Positions 53,013 to 62,132 of a stretch of 64,000 bases of DNA are shown here, piece after piece. Under the pieces are notes generated by a model that ran no database searches, was not told where the DNA came from, and was given only the letters and a program-made list of their open reading frames with translations. Within the stretch, counting starts at the first letter, position 1. The number at the start of each line of letters is the position of its first letter. Position numbers and translations under genes: made by a program. The DNA is from Apilactobacillus micheneri (lineage in GTDB: Bacteria; Bacillota; Bacilli; Lactobacillales; Lactobacillaceae): assembly GCF_002993975.1 (NCBI RefSeq), contig NZ_POSO01000002.1, positions 186,232 through 250,231 of the forward strand. Direction: 5' to 3'.

Positions 53013-53939
53013 TTATTTATAAATAGCTACTGATTTCTTATTAGCAGTATATGTGGCTAAGTTTCCTTTGGCCATTACACGATCATGCTTAATCTTAAAA
53101 GACTTAATTGGCAAAATTTCGCCATATTTGGCTCTACGAATCACTTTCCCATTAATGTACAGATCAACACCTTTTTTATTAATAACCTTCATATAGCTCA
53201 TATTTTTAATGTGATAATAAAGTTTTAAATTAAGTTTCTTGTTGTTTTTTCTATACAATAGATCATTGATTCTACCACCATAAGGAATAGTATTCCCATC
53301 TAGCTTTTGACTCAATGAGACACTAGGATAAGCATTAGTATATTGCCACAAATCATACTTATATGATGGATTAGGCATGTACTTAGAATAAGAAGCTAAC
53401 CAAATATTATTATAAACCTTTAAAGTATTTTTATTGAATAAATCTAATGTACTTTTAGATCCATATAACACAATTGGTTTACCACCATTTACAGCACGCA
53501 TCTCACTGGCCCAAGCGGCAGTAGAAGCATCTGTATTATTTTTGAAGCCAATTTCATAATCATTGGCATAGAATAATGCACCCTTAGCAGAATTATAAAG
53601 TCTACGTGCTTCTTGCCGTGCTTGATATGGATTAGTGTATTCACTATATCCATAAACACCGTATTTAATGTTATAACGATTCATTAATTTCACATTATGT
53701 TCAAATTTTATATCTTTATAACTTCCATCTTGAACTCGCAAAATAACAAATTTAACTTCTTTTTTAAGATTTTTAGCCTGACTATCAGTTAAGTAACCTT
53801 GATATTGCGATATGTCATATGCAACCGGTGAATAACTTTGACCACTAGCATTTACATTCGTTTCACCAAAAAATACAAATAAAAACATACATAAAAACAA
53901 AGTTGAAATACAAACTAAAATTTTATTATTTTTATCCAT
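53013..53939 (-). CDS. Secreted GH25 lysozyme (muramidase), 308 aa
   Basis: A signal peptide, then a glycosyl hydrolase 25 domain (residues 36-225). It has YDISQYQGYLT (N-terminal catalytic Asp), KFVILRVQDGS, YGVYGYSEYTNP, the DxE pair in FYANDYEIG and the end DLWQYTNAYP. The C-terminal ~75 residues (LKLYYHIKNMSYMKVINKKG) form a DUF5776-like repeat probably binding the wall. It cuts the glycan chain of peptidoglycan, for wall turnover or against neighbours. Confidence 0.88.
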   Translation of the reverse strand: MDKNNKILVCISTLFLCMFLFVFFGETNVNASGQSYSPVAYDISQYQGYLTDSQAKNLKKEVKFVILRVQDGSYKDIKFEHNVKLMNRYNIKYGVYGYSEYTNPYQARQEARRLYNSAKGALFYANDYEIGFKNNTDASTAAWASEMRAVNGGKPIVLYGSKSTLDLFNKNTLKVYNNIWLASYSKYMPNPSYKYDLWQYTNAYPSVSLSQKLDGNTIPYGGRINDLLYRKNNKKLNLKLYYHIKNMSYMKVINKKGVDLYINGKVIRRAKYGEILPIKSFKIKHDRVMAKGNLATYTANKKSVAIYK

Positions 53940-53985
53940 AATTATTTACAACGTCCTTTTTAGTATTATTGGTAAGAAAGTATAA

Positions 53986-54015
53986 CAAAAAAATAGCCTA
54001 AAAACCACTAAGGCT
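53986..54015 (-). terminator. Probable terminator of the lipoprotein gene
   Basis: On the minus strand AGCCTTA pairs imperfectly with TAGGCT and is followed by ATTTTTTTG. Confidence 0.55.
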
Positions 54016-54036
54016 CATAGACTATTGAAATCATCA

Positions 54037-54759
54037 TTATTTAATTGAAGTTGCCATCTTTAAGGCAGCTGTGGCATTAGGGGCTTTAACTGTGTAAACA
54101 GAATTGCCTTCTTGCCAAGTAACTGAGCTTTCAGTATCACTTTCAATTTGAATATTACCTTTACTTTGAGGAATAGGTAATGAATTGCTTTGAACAAATT
54201 TAACAGCTGCTTTAGCGTTTTCAACTGCTTTATCACTACCATTTTCAACATTAGCATGTGATACTAATGACCAATTACCAAAGTTTGTACTTACATAAGC
54301 TTGACCAGCACCGCGATCTTCATGACCTTTAACGCTGTAACCTAAGTCAACTGAAGGTAATCCTTTAGTACTATCACTGCTTTGGTAGTCTACTTGTTGA
54401 CTAGCAGCGCTAGCATTACTATAAGTTTTCTTATTAAATGTTGCACCATCAGTAGAGTATCTAACATTGTAGTTAGCTTTGTCACCACTAATTTTTGATG
54501 CAGCTGAGTTTTGTCTTGGTAATTTTTCGTTGCCTAATTTGCTATCAGTATGACTGGAACTAGCAGAATTGCTAGAACTTTCATCTGAAGATGATTTACT
54601 AGAACTTGAATCACTTGAGCTAGAATTAGATGATTTGACACTTGAACTAGATTCTTGTGAGCTACTGTTTGATGATTTGTCTGAGTTACCTTGACCACAA
54701 GCAGTTAAAACTAATCCTAGAACGGCAATTGCAGGTACAATTTTCTTCCATGCTTTCAT
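54037..54759 (-). CDS. Lipoprotein with serine-rich linker, 240 aa
   Basis: A lipoprotein signal with lipobox LTAC (Cys about 21) is followed by ~45 residues made almost only of Ser with Asp, Glu and Lys, a flexible stalk. A compact domain follows (about 90-240) with GLPSVDLGYSVKGHED and ATNFGNW-like VSTNFGNWSLVSH. It is anchored to the outer face of the membrane. The domain is not recognised. AAGGAG precedes the ATG. Confidence 0.78.
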   Translation of the reverse strand: MKAWKKIVPAIAVLGLVLTACGQGNSDKSSNSSSQESSSSVKSSNSSSSDSSSSKSSSDESSSNSASSSHTDSKLGNEKLPRQNSAASKISGDKANYNVRYSTDGATFNKKTYSNASAASQQVDYQSSDSTKGLPSVDLGYSVKGHEDRGAGQAYVSTNFGNWSLVSHANVENGSDKAVENAKAAVKFVQSNSLPIPQSKGNIQIESDTESSVTWQEGNSVYTVKAPNATAALKMATSIK

Positions 54760-54839
54760 ATAAATTTAGCATCTCCTTGTAAAACTATTTCTTAAATTTA
54801 GTATAACAAATGTATACTTCAATTTGTTTAAAGTTTAGG

Positions 54840-55643
54840 TTAAATTCTTGTTACTTTATCGTAAAGAACTGCAACAATATAAATAATTGTTTCGATTAAA
54901 GCGATAAAGAAACTGACTGGTAAGTTAGTAATAAAACTTAAATATAAACCAACCCAAGTTCCAATCAGTGAAAATACAAATGACAATAATGTCATCCCCC
55001 AAATACTATGAGCAAAGTATTTAGCTGATGATGCTGGAATGGTTAATAAAGCAAAAATCAATAAAGAACCAACGATTTGTGCGGTAACACTAACTGTACA
55101 AGCTAACAATATCAAAAATACGATTGAAACAAAAGTGTTGGCTCTAGAATTAAAACTAGCTCCAATATCATCGAATGAATTATATTTTAACTTACGATAA
55201 ATTAAGACAATTACCAAAATAATTAAAATACTTAATGCAACTAAAGTTGTTACATTATCCAAACTTATTCCCACAATACTACCAAATAAAATATTGGTAG
55301 CATAACTAGATTGACTATTAGCTAGTGATAAAAATAAAATCCCCAAACCAATAAACAATACCGAAAATACACTTATTGATGATTCACGGCGGCTGACTTT
55401 AGAACCAACCGTTCCAATCATCAGTGAACTTAACACTGTAAATATTAGCATCCCAATAATGGGATTAGTTCCTAAGAATACTCCAAACGAAGCTCCTGAG
55501 AAACTGATTTCAGATAAAGTGTGAGTAAAGAATGCTGTTTTTCTAGCAACAACGAATACTCCCATTAATCCACATAAAATAGATATAAAGAAACTTGCAA
55601 TAAATGCATATTGCATAAATGGATAACTGAACATATCTAACAT
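54840..55643 (-). CDS. Metal ABC transporter permease (ZnuB/AdcB family)
   Basis: A 267-residue protein with about eight membrane helices, of the ABC-3 family for zinc and manganese. It has KTAFFTHTLSEISFSGASFG, SLANSQSSYATNILFGSIVG and VSVTAQIVGSLLIFALLTIP. It starts on the last base of the ATPase gene. With its neighbours it forms a complete importer. Confidence 0.9.
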   Translation of the reverse strand: MLDMFSYPFMQYAFIASFFISILCGLMGVFVVARKTAFFTHTLSEISFSGASFGVFLGTNPIIGMLIFTVLSSLMIGTVGSKVSRRESSISVFSVLFIGLGILFLSLANSQSSYATNILFGSIVGISLDNVTTLVALSILIILVIVLIYRKLKYNSFDDIGASFNSRANTFVSIVFLILLACTVSVTAQIVGSLLIFALLTIPASSAKYFAHSIWGMTLLSFVFSLIGTWVGLYLSFITNLPVSFFIALIETIIYIVAVLYDKVTRI

Positions 55644-56308
55644 TATTTTACCCCCTTTATCTTAGAAATGGTGCCTTGATGATTATAAATATTTAAATCA
55701 TAATCACCATAAGTTTGTACCAGGACTGGATCATGGGTGATAAAAATAACTGCCGTATGTGTTTTTTTAATAACTTGTTTAACCACATCTAGTAATAAAA
55801 ATTTAGCTTCTTTATCTAGACTAGCCGTACTTTCATCTAAAATAAGTAATTTAGGATCTGAAACTAAGGCTTGAGCTAAGAATACTCGTTGCTGTTCCCC
55901 ACCAGAACAATTACCTAATGGAGTTTTAGCTAAAGCTTCTAAATTAGTCATTTTAATAACTTTATTAACTGAAGCTTTCTCTTTTCTACTTAGCCAAGGC
56001 AACATTGAATGTTGTAATCCCAAACTAATAAAATCTTTTACCGTTAAAGGATAGTCATTATCAATATTTCTAAATTGTGGTACGTATTGAAATTGACTGC
56101 GTTTTATAGTTGCCTTCACTGTATTATTCTTATTAAAATTTTTTAAAATGGCTTTAACCATCGTAGTTTTACCAACACCATTTTCCCCTGTTACACAGGT
56201 TAAAGTAGCTGGTAAAATTTGAAATGATAAATTATTAATCAAGGTTCGATCTTGAACTGCAACGTTTAAATTGTTAACCGACAAAAGCGGTTGCTTATTT
56301 TCTTCCAT
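55643..56308 (-). CDS. Metal ABC transporter ATP-binding protein (ZnuC/AdcC family)
   Basis: A 221-residue ABC ATPase with Walker A GENGVGKTTM (about residues 41-50), Q-loop YVPQFRNID, signature CSGGEQQRV, Walker B LLILDESTASLD and H-loop IFITHDPVL. It overlaps the binding-protein gene by 14 nt and the permease gene by 1 nt, so the three are one operon. Confidence 0.92.
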   Translation of the reverse strand: MEENKQPLLSVNNLNVAVQDRTLINNLSFQILPATLTCVTGENGVGKTTMVKAILKNFNKNNTVKATIKRSQFQYVPQFRNIDNDYPLTVKDFISLGLQHSMLPWLSRKEKASVNKVIKMTNLEALAKTPLGNCSGGEQQRVFLAQALVSDPKLLILDESTASLDKEAKFLLLDVVKQVIKKTHTAVIFITHDPVLVQTYGDYDLNIYNHQGTISKIKGVK

Positions 56309-57194
56309 CTTGTATCCTCTCTACTTGTTGGTATTGTGAAAGCATCCATTGTTGATAAGTTGTCTTACTTGGCATTGTTTCAGTAACCTTAACCACCGGT
56401 ACATTATGCTTATTAGCTAATTGGACTAAATTATCAACGATTGAATCACTCGCTTGAGTATTTTCAACAAAAAAGGCAATTTTATGGTGAATAATATCAA
56501 GTTGTACTGATCGAATTTCGTCAGGAGTTGGATCAGTCCCATTTTCAACTGCTTTGGAGTATCCACCATCTTTAATTTGATAGCCCATTTCATTTAATGA
56601 ATAATCAAAAACTGGTTCTGAAACATCAACTAATTTTTTACTTTTATTAGCTTTTAATTGCGCGAGTTTATTTTGAATTGGGGTAAAACTTTTAATGTAT
56701 TTGCGTGCATTATTCAAATAATAAGTTTTATTAGCTGGATCCTTATTACTCAAAGTTTTAGCAACTTCATGCGTTAATTTAATCATGGTTTGACTAAAAT
56801 ACCAAACGTGCGGATTATCACCTGTTTTCTTATTAAGTAGATGGGATCCAACATTTAACAAATTAGTATGTTCCTTAGTATTTTTCGTCAATGGTTCAAT
56901 CCAAGAATCATAACCCAATCCATTATAGATAACTAAATTAGCGTTTGAAATATCTTCGGCCACCTTAATTGTCGGTTGATAATCATGAGGATCGACATTG
57001 GGATTATTTATAATTGAGGTAACTTGAGCTTTATTTCCAGCAACCGCTCTAGCGGCTTGCCCATATATATCAGTTGAAGTGACTATTTTCATTTTATTTG
57101 ATTTAGTAGCTTGATTATTACCACATCCCACTAAAATGATGCCAGTAAAAAATAACATCATCACAACACACAATAAGTTCCGAAAACTTTTCAA
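56295..57194 (-). CDS. Metal ABC transporter substrate-binding lipoprotein (zinc/manganese)
   Basis: A 299-residue cluster A-I binding protein. It has lipobox ILVGC (Cys about 24), metal ligands in NVDPHDYQPT (His) and GDNPHVWYFS (His), a likely Glu in VDVSEPVFDY and a C-terminal Asp region VENTQASDSI. There is no His-rich loop, so zinc is not certain; manganese is possible. The start is TTG after AAGGAG at 9 nt. The divergent spacer upstream holds TAATTGATA direct repeats but no clear AdcR, Zur or MntR site. Confidence 0.87.
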   Translation of the reverse strand: MKSFRNLLCVVMMLFFTGIILVGCGNNQATKSNKMKIVTSTDIYGQAARAVAGNKAQVTSIINNPNVDPHDYQPTIKVAEDISNANLVIYNGLGYDSWIEPLTKNTKEHTNLLNVGSHLLNKKTGDNPHVWYFSQTMIKLTHEVAKTLSNKDPANKTYYLNNARKYIKSFTPIQNKLAQLKANKSKKLVDVSEPVFDYSLNEMGYQIKDGGYSKAVENGTDPTPDEIRSVQLDIIHHKIAFFVENTQASDSIVDNLVQLANKHNVPVVKVTETMPSKTTYQQWMLSQYQQVERIQDGRK

Positions 57195-57326
57195 AGTTAG
57201 ATACTCCTTATAATTTCAAATATAATTAATTGATAATTATACATAATTGATACATAATTTTAACATATATATATTACAATTATTCTAATGACGATTTAGA
57301 TTTAAATAGTATTCGAGGTAAATCAA

Positions 57327-58193
57327 ATGATGAAACAAATCTGGATAGATTTTAAAAATGCCCCGTTCAAAATTTGGCTTACCAGAGGAATTATATCAGT
57401 AATTTTACTAATATTGCTAATTATTGAATTGGCTAGACTGATATCTTTGCCAAAAGTGGAAGCTGAAAGTTTGAACTTAAGAAACGCACCAAATGACCAA
57501 TCGCAAATTATTGAACAAGTACCACATGGTCAACATTTAAAAATAATTAAAAGTAGCGAAAATAATTGGTGGTACGTCAAATACAATAATCATAAGGGTT
57601 GGGTCGCATCCTGGTTATTAGATCAAAAAGATTATAATCCTAAGCATAGTAATAAAATGGCGGAAGCTACCATTGTTATTGACCCTGGTCATGGTGGTTC
57701 AGATTCTGGAACCTTATCCGCTAATCAACAGTATATGGAAAAAACTTATACTTTAAAAATGGCAGATAAAGTTGCTAGTCGCTTAAAAAATTTAAATGCT
57801 AATGTAATCATGACTCGTGATTCAGATAAATATGTTAGTTTAGGTCAAAGAACTAGATTATCCAATAATATAAAAGCTGATTTATTCGTTAGTTTTCATT
57901 TTGATTCTGCCAACGGTAACGGTAGTGCTAGTGGCTTTGGAGTTTACAAGTACCACCCTAATGCCGATGGCATTGCTAATACAGTGAATGATGGCTTTGA
58001 CTTACCACTACATAGTCGTGGAGTTTCAATGGGCGATTATTATGTTTTACGTGAAAATAAACAACCTGCTATTTTATTAGAAATGGGCTTTATGGATAGT
58101 GACCATGACTTGCAGTACATTAGAAGCAACGCTTATCAAGAAACTGTTGCCAATCAAGTTGGCCGTTCAATTAATAAATACTTTAATAAATAA
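57327..58193 (+). CDS. N-acetylmuramoyl-L-alanine amidase with SH3 domain
   Basis: A 288-residue membrane-anchored wall hydrolase. It has an N-terminal helix (about 18-38), an SH3b domain (LNLRNAPNDQSQIIEQVPHG...GWVASWLL, about 48-95) and an Amidase_3 domain with zinc ligands His in VIDPGHGGSDSG, Glu in QYMEKTYTL and His in SFHFDSANG, and catalytic Glu in LLEMGFM. It cleaves the bond between muramic acid and the stem peptide. GAGG precedes the ATG. Confidence 0.9.
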   Translation: MMKQIWIDFKNAPFKIWLTRGIISVILLILLIIELARLISLPKVEAESLNLRNAPNDQSQIIEQVPHGQHLKIIKSSENNWWYVKYNNHKGWVASWLLDQKDYNPKHSNKMAEATIVIDPGHGGSDSGTLSANQQYMEKTYTLKMADKVASRLKNLNANVIMTRDSDKYVSLGQRTRLSNNIKADLFVSFHFDSANGNGSASGFGVYKYHPNADGIANTVNDGFDLPLHSRGVSMGDYYVLRENKQPAILLEMGFMDSDHDLQYIRSNAYQETVANQVGRSINKYFNK

Positions 58194-58230
58194 AAATAAC
58201 CACTTAGGTGTATGCCTAAGTGGTTATTTA
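58194..58230. terminator. Bidirectional terminator
   Basis: AAATAACCACTTAGG pairs with CCTAAGTGGTTATTT, between the amidase gene and the converging MFS gene. Confidence 0.85.
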
Positions 58231-58237
58231 TTTGATA

Positions 58238-59460
58238 TTAGTTTTTAGCTAAATTCTTTAAAGATGAGATGGACATCATGACGATAAAGCTAAAGATGTA
58301 TAAGCATGAGAGCATTCCCATAATCATGAATAGTGAATGACTTTCCATCAATAATCCAATAACGAATGGCGAAAAGCCCCAATTGCACGACCAATCCCCA
58401 TAATAAAGTTGTTAGCGGTTGATCTAATTTCAGTTGGATATAGTCTACTAATGATTGCTCCATAACCACCATACATTCCATTTGAAAAGAAGCCTACAAC
58501 TGTTGAAGCTAACAATAATGTAAATCCATTAACTGCAATCGTAATTCCGTATACTGCAAATGCAGCAACTAATAAGAAGATCCCAAATGCTTTACGTGGT
58601 CCTAATTTATCTAAGATGGTTCCAAAGGTTAACATCCCTGCACTCATTCCAGTGATTGTCACAATCATCCATAATGATGATCCAGAAACGCTTAATCCCA
58701 ATTGTTTTTGCATGATTGATGGCAACCAGTTAATTAATCCATAGTAACCGGCAATTTGCACAATAACCATCGTACTTAATGCTAAAGTTTGATAAGTAAT
58801 CTTAGGTGTTGCAAACAATTTTTTAATTGAAACTTTAGGACGTTTCTTAGTATCTGACATTGCTGCGATAAAATCAGGACTTTCCTTTAAATGTCTTCTG
58901 ATTATAAATGCAAAGAAGATAGGAATGATGCCGACTAAGAATAATGCTCGCCACCCAAACATGGGAACCATAAATGATGCCAATAATGCTGCCACAATGG
59001 ATCCTAGTTGACCGCCGATTGTTGAGATGGATACTGATTTACCTAATTGTTTCTTTTGAAAACTTTCGCAAATCATCGCAACTCCAGCTCCATATTCACC
59101 ACCAGCACCTAATCCAACTAGGAATCTTAGGATTAATAATGTTGTAAAGTCTTTGGCAAAGACAACTCCAGCAGTGGCAAAAGCGAAAATGAAAATTGTA
59201 TAGGTTAAGATTTTAACTCGACCAAAACGATCAGCTAAAAGTCCAAATAAAATACCACCCAATAACGTTCCAAAAGTAGTGATTGTTGACAACATCCCAG
59301 CAGCTGCTGAAGAGATGTGCAAACTTGCAATGATTGAGGTCAATGTAAAAGAGATAAATGATATATCCATGCTCTCCAACATTTGCCCCAACGAAGTGGA
59401 TGCAATCACCCATTTTTGGTTTTTCGACGTTAAAGCGTGGCTTTTTTGCGTATTTTCCAT
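58238..59460 (-). pseudogene. MFS transporter, last helix frameshifted
   Basis: A 12-helix major facilitator of the AAHS/niacin-type branch. It has GQMLESMDISFISF in helix 1, loop LLADRFGRVK, LRFLVGLGAGGEYGAG and YPTEIRSTANNFIMGIGRAI in helix 11. The frame ends early (HSLLDY) at 58348. The next frame continues FSPFVIGLLMESHS to a stop at 58238, as a normal last helix. GGGGCTTTTCG needs one more T, so a single T was lost from a T5 run. The protein loses about 40 C-terminal residues and may be inactive; sequencing error is the alternative. ATG at 59460 follows GGAGG. The substrate is unknown. Confidence 0.82.
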
Positions 59461-59588
59461 ATTCAATTCCTCCAAAACGAATGCTCGCAGACATTCATTA
59501 TTTTTTTGAAATATCTATGACTAAGATATTTTATTCTTCAAAAAATTATGCACTACATTGTTTTAGATTGCAAGTTCAATTTTAAAGT

Positions 59589-59616
59589 TTGCATAAAATT
59601 TAATTTAATGTATAGT
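59589..59616 (+). promoter_or_regulatory. Promoter of pyrFE
   Basis: TTGCAT and TATAGT with a 16-nt spacer; transcription starts about 20 nt before the PyrR-binding hairpin. Confidence 0.65.
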
Positions 59617-59639
59617 GAGAGTAATAAATGATTTTAAAT

Positions 59640-59723
59640 TAGTCCAGAGAGACTAGCAAATCGATGAACGGAATAAATGTACCCTACACTCGTCGTCTAG
59701 TCTCTTTGATTAGACGATTTTTT
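59640..59723 (+). promoter_or_regulatory. PyrR-dependent attenuator of pyrFE
   Basis: The PyrR-binding hairpin TAGTC-CAGAGA-GACTA (59640-59655) carries the UCCAGAGAG consensus. The terminator TCGTCTA...TAGACGA plus T6 lies at 59693-59723. AGAGACTAG (59648-59656) is exactly complementary to CTAGTCTCT (59697-59705), giving the antiterminator. UMP-bound PyrR would hold the first hairpin, free the terminator and shut the operon when pyrimidines are plentiful. Confidence 0.9.
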
Positions 59724-59739
59724 ATTTGGAGGGTAATTA

Positions 59740-60456
59740 ATGAAACCAGTTTTTATTGCATTAGATTTTCCGACAGCCGCAAAAACTTTTGAATTCTTAC
59801 AGCCTTTTAGCGAGATTAACAATCTGTCAGTAAAAGTGGGCATGGAACTTTTCTATCGTGAAGGTCCCGAAATAATAAAAAAACTAAGACACAAGAATAT
59901 CAACGTTTTCTTAGATTTAAAATTACATGACATTCCACACACTGTTGAACAAGCCGCTTTTCAATTAGCTCAACTAGATGTGCAATACACCACAATTCAT
60001 GCACTTGGCGGTGGCAAAATGATTCAAGCCGCTAGAGATGGTTTAGATGCAGGCAGTAAACAATATCATACTAAAACACCTAAATTGTTAGCCGTTACTC
60101 AATTAACTTCTACTTCAGAAGCACAATTAAAAGTTGAGGAACAAGTAGATGTTAGTATGCCAGAATCAGTATCTCATTTAGCCAATATTGCTTATCAAAG
60201 TGGTGCTGATGGTGTTATTTCATCAGCTTTAGAAGATGAATTTATTCATAAAAAAGTTAACAAAAATTTATTATGTATTAACCCTGGAATTAGACTCAAT
60301 AGTAATAACAATGATGATCAAAAAAGAGTCGTTACTCCGATTAAAGCAAGGCAATTAGGTAGTGATGGCATTGTTGTCGGACGCAGTATTACTAAAGCAG
60401 ATAATCCGGTTGAAACTTACAAAATGATTTTTGCACAAATTAATGGAGGTAAATAA
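59740..60456 (+). CDS. pyrF: Orotidine-5'-phosphate decarboxylase
   Basis: A 238-residue TIM-barrel enzyme making UMP from OMP. The motifs are IALDFPTAAKTFEFL, KVGMELFYREGPEI, the signature FLDLKLHDIPHTV (catalytic Asp-Lys-Asp), TTIHALGGGKMI and NPGIRL...GIVVGRSIT. GGAGG precedes the ATG. It is first in a two-gene operon behind a PyrR attenuator. Confidence 0.95.
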   Translation: MKPVFIALDFPTAAKTFEFLQPFSEINNLSVKVGMELFYREGPEIIKKLRHKNINVFLDLKLHDIPHTVEQAAFQLAQLDVQYTTIHALGGGKMIQAARDGLDAGSKQYHTKTPKLLAVTQLTSTSEAQLKVEEQVDVSMPESVSHLANIAYQSGADGVISSALEDEFIHKKVNKNLLCINPGIRLNSNNNDDQKRVVTPIKARQLGSDGIVVGRSITKADNPVETYKMIFAQINGGK

Positions 60457-60457
60457 T

Positions 60458-61093
60458 ATGACTCAATCAATTAGTTCTAAAATCGCAACAGATTTATTAA
60501 AAGTAAAAGCGGTCTCATTATCACCCAATAAACCATATAATTGGTCATCTGGTATTAAAGCTCCTATCTACACTGATAACCGTATTACTATCAGTTATCC
60601 TAAAGTAAGAGATGATATCGCTGAAGGTTTAGCTAACTTAATCAAAAATAAGTTTCCAGAAGTGAATGTCATTGGTGGAGTCGCTACCGCTGGCATTCCA
60701 CATGCTGCTTTAGTCGCTGAAAAGTTAAATTTACCAATGATTTATGTACGTTCAAAGCCTAAAGGCCATGGACAAGGTAAACAAATGGAAGGCGTTGTTG
60801 ATGAATCTTCAAAAGTCGTCTTAATCGATGATTTGTTATCAACAGGCCATAGTGTTTTAAATGCTGCCAAATACTTAACTGATAATCATATTACAGTTCT
60901 AGGTGTAGCTGCTATTTTCACTTATGGATTACCTGATAGCTTTGATAATTTCAAAAAGGCTAGCATTGATTTTGATACTTTAACCGACTATCCAACAATT
61001 ATTGAACAAGCAAAAATTGACAATTTAATTTCTGAAGAAGAATCTGTTTCATTAAGTAAGTGGCATCAAGATCCATGGGGTTGGAAAAGATAG
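60458..61093 (+). CDS. pyrE: Orotate phosphoribosyltransferase
   Basis: A 211-residue type I phosphoribosyltransferase forming OMP from orotate and PRPP. It has YNWSSGIKAPIYTDNR at the N-terminus, GVATAGIPHAALVAEKLNLP, YVRSKPKGHGQGKQMEG (flexible loop) and PRPP motif VVLIDDLLSTGHS (about residues 122-134). ATG at 60458 lies 1 nt after the pyrF stop with GGAGG inside the pyrF end. Other pyr genes are not in this window. Confidence 0.95.
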   Translation: MTQSISSKIATDLLKVKAVSLSPNKPYNWSSGIKAPIYTDNRITISYPKVRDDIAEGLANLIKNKFPEVNVIGGVATAGIPHAALVAEKLNLPMIYVRSKPKGHGQGKQMEGVVDESSKVVLIDDLLSTGHSVLNAAKYLTDNHITVLGVAAIFTYGLPDSFDNFKKASIDFDTLTDYPTIIEQAKIDNLISEEESVSLSKWHQDPWGWKR

Positions 61094-61104
61094 AAAATTA
61101 TTAT

Positions 61105-61138
61105 AAAAAAAGGAATCTTCTCAAAGATTCCTTTTTTA
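61105..61138. terminator. Bidirectional terminator of pyrFE
   Basis: AAAAAAGGAATCTT pairs with AAGATTCCTTTTTT around CTCA. Confidence 0.92.
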
Positions 61139-61147
61139 TGTTAAATA

Positions 61148-62113
61148 TTATCCATAAGTTAAAGAGTTTGCCTGCCACATATTATTACGATATTTATAAT
61201 AAATATTTCCATTAGACATATTCCAAATACGTTGATTATTTAAGTTAGCATTTTTATTAAACACCATCATATTGTCATTCTTTTGATCTGTAATATCAAT
61301 GCTAGACCAAATAATATTTTTGTCGACATAAGTGTTATATTTTTCAAAAATTGTATATTGTTTATTGTCGCTAGAATATAATTTCCTAGGTACATAGTAA
61401 ACTTTATTGTCTATTTTTATCATGAAGGCATTTTTATTCTTCTTTTTAATGTAAAATGATCCGAGCATTTGATTAGCATTGTAATAAAAATCTAATCTAG
61501 TTTTAGTTCCATAATAATTAGAGTTTTTCATAAATTTGTTTGCTTTTGATAAACTGTCATATAAAGGAACGTCAGAATATCCATCAGCCTCTGAAGAATA
61601 AGAGTAATGTATCCATTTTGGATTTATATAACCCTTTTCCCATTTATTATATGAAAAGTAGTCATTATTTGAACGATGTTTAATACTAAATTTAAAATGA
61701 TGCTGTGTTTTTATATTATTATTGATTAGAAATTCTGCTGCATATTTAGCATATTGATAATAATTAGTAAATTTTTCATTAAAGCCCTTAGGAGTACCAT
61801 TATAAAAATATGATTCACCTAATTCATCATAAAATTCATAATTTTTAGTTAAATATTCTGCATTTTTTCGATATAGATTATAAATATAATTCTTAGCTTT
61901 ATTGTCTAAAAAGTGATTTGAAGCATACCTATTAGTTTTATCAGTTGTTGTTGAAGCAGAATAGTCTGCAGCTTCAAAGAGTTCAGAGTTCTTCTGAATT
62001 TCTTGTTTTGAATGCACAAATGCATGCACGTTAACATCATTATTTAAATTAAAAATAAATAATAATCCAAGTGCAGATATAGCAGCAATCATTATTTTAT
62101 AAATATTTTTCAT
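61148..62113 (-). CDS. Secreted hypothetical protein, 321 aa
   Basis: A signal peptide (residues 1-32) is followed by a Tyr/Asn/Lys-rich, largely helical then beta-rich protein: NYIYNLYRKNAEYLTKNYEF, YAKYAAEFLINN, then SFYIKKKNKNAFMIKIDNKV. No motif is recognised. It is encoded 19 nt after cls on the same strand and may be co-transcribed. Confidence 0.7.
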   Translation of the reverse strand: MKNIYKIMIAAISALGLLFIFNLNNDVNVHAFVHSKQEIQKNSELFEAADYSASTTTDKTNRYASNHFLDNKAKNYIYNLYRKNAEYLTKNYEFYDELGESYFYNGTPKGFNEKFTNYYQYAKYAAEFLINNNIKTQHHFKFSIKHRSNNDYFSYNKWEKGYINPKWIHYSYSSEADGYSDVPLYDSLSKANKFMKNSNYYGTKTRLDFYYNANQMLGSFYIKKKNKNAFMIKIDNKVYYVPRKLYSSDNKQYTIFEKYNTYVDKNIIWSSIDITDQKNDNMMVFNKNANLNNQRIWNMSNGNIYYKYRNNMWQANSLTYG

Positions 62114-62132
62114 AATAGAATCCCCTTTAAAC

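Noticed and set aside
57195-57326. Zinc or manganese repressor site before the metal transporter
   Set aside because: Only loose TAATTGATA repeats are present; no AdcR, Zur or MntR consensus.
58290-58481. Short minus-strand frame overlapping the MFS gene end
   Set aside because: It is a third frame; the real continuation of the transporter is in another frame (FSPFVIGLLMESHS).
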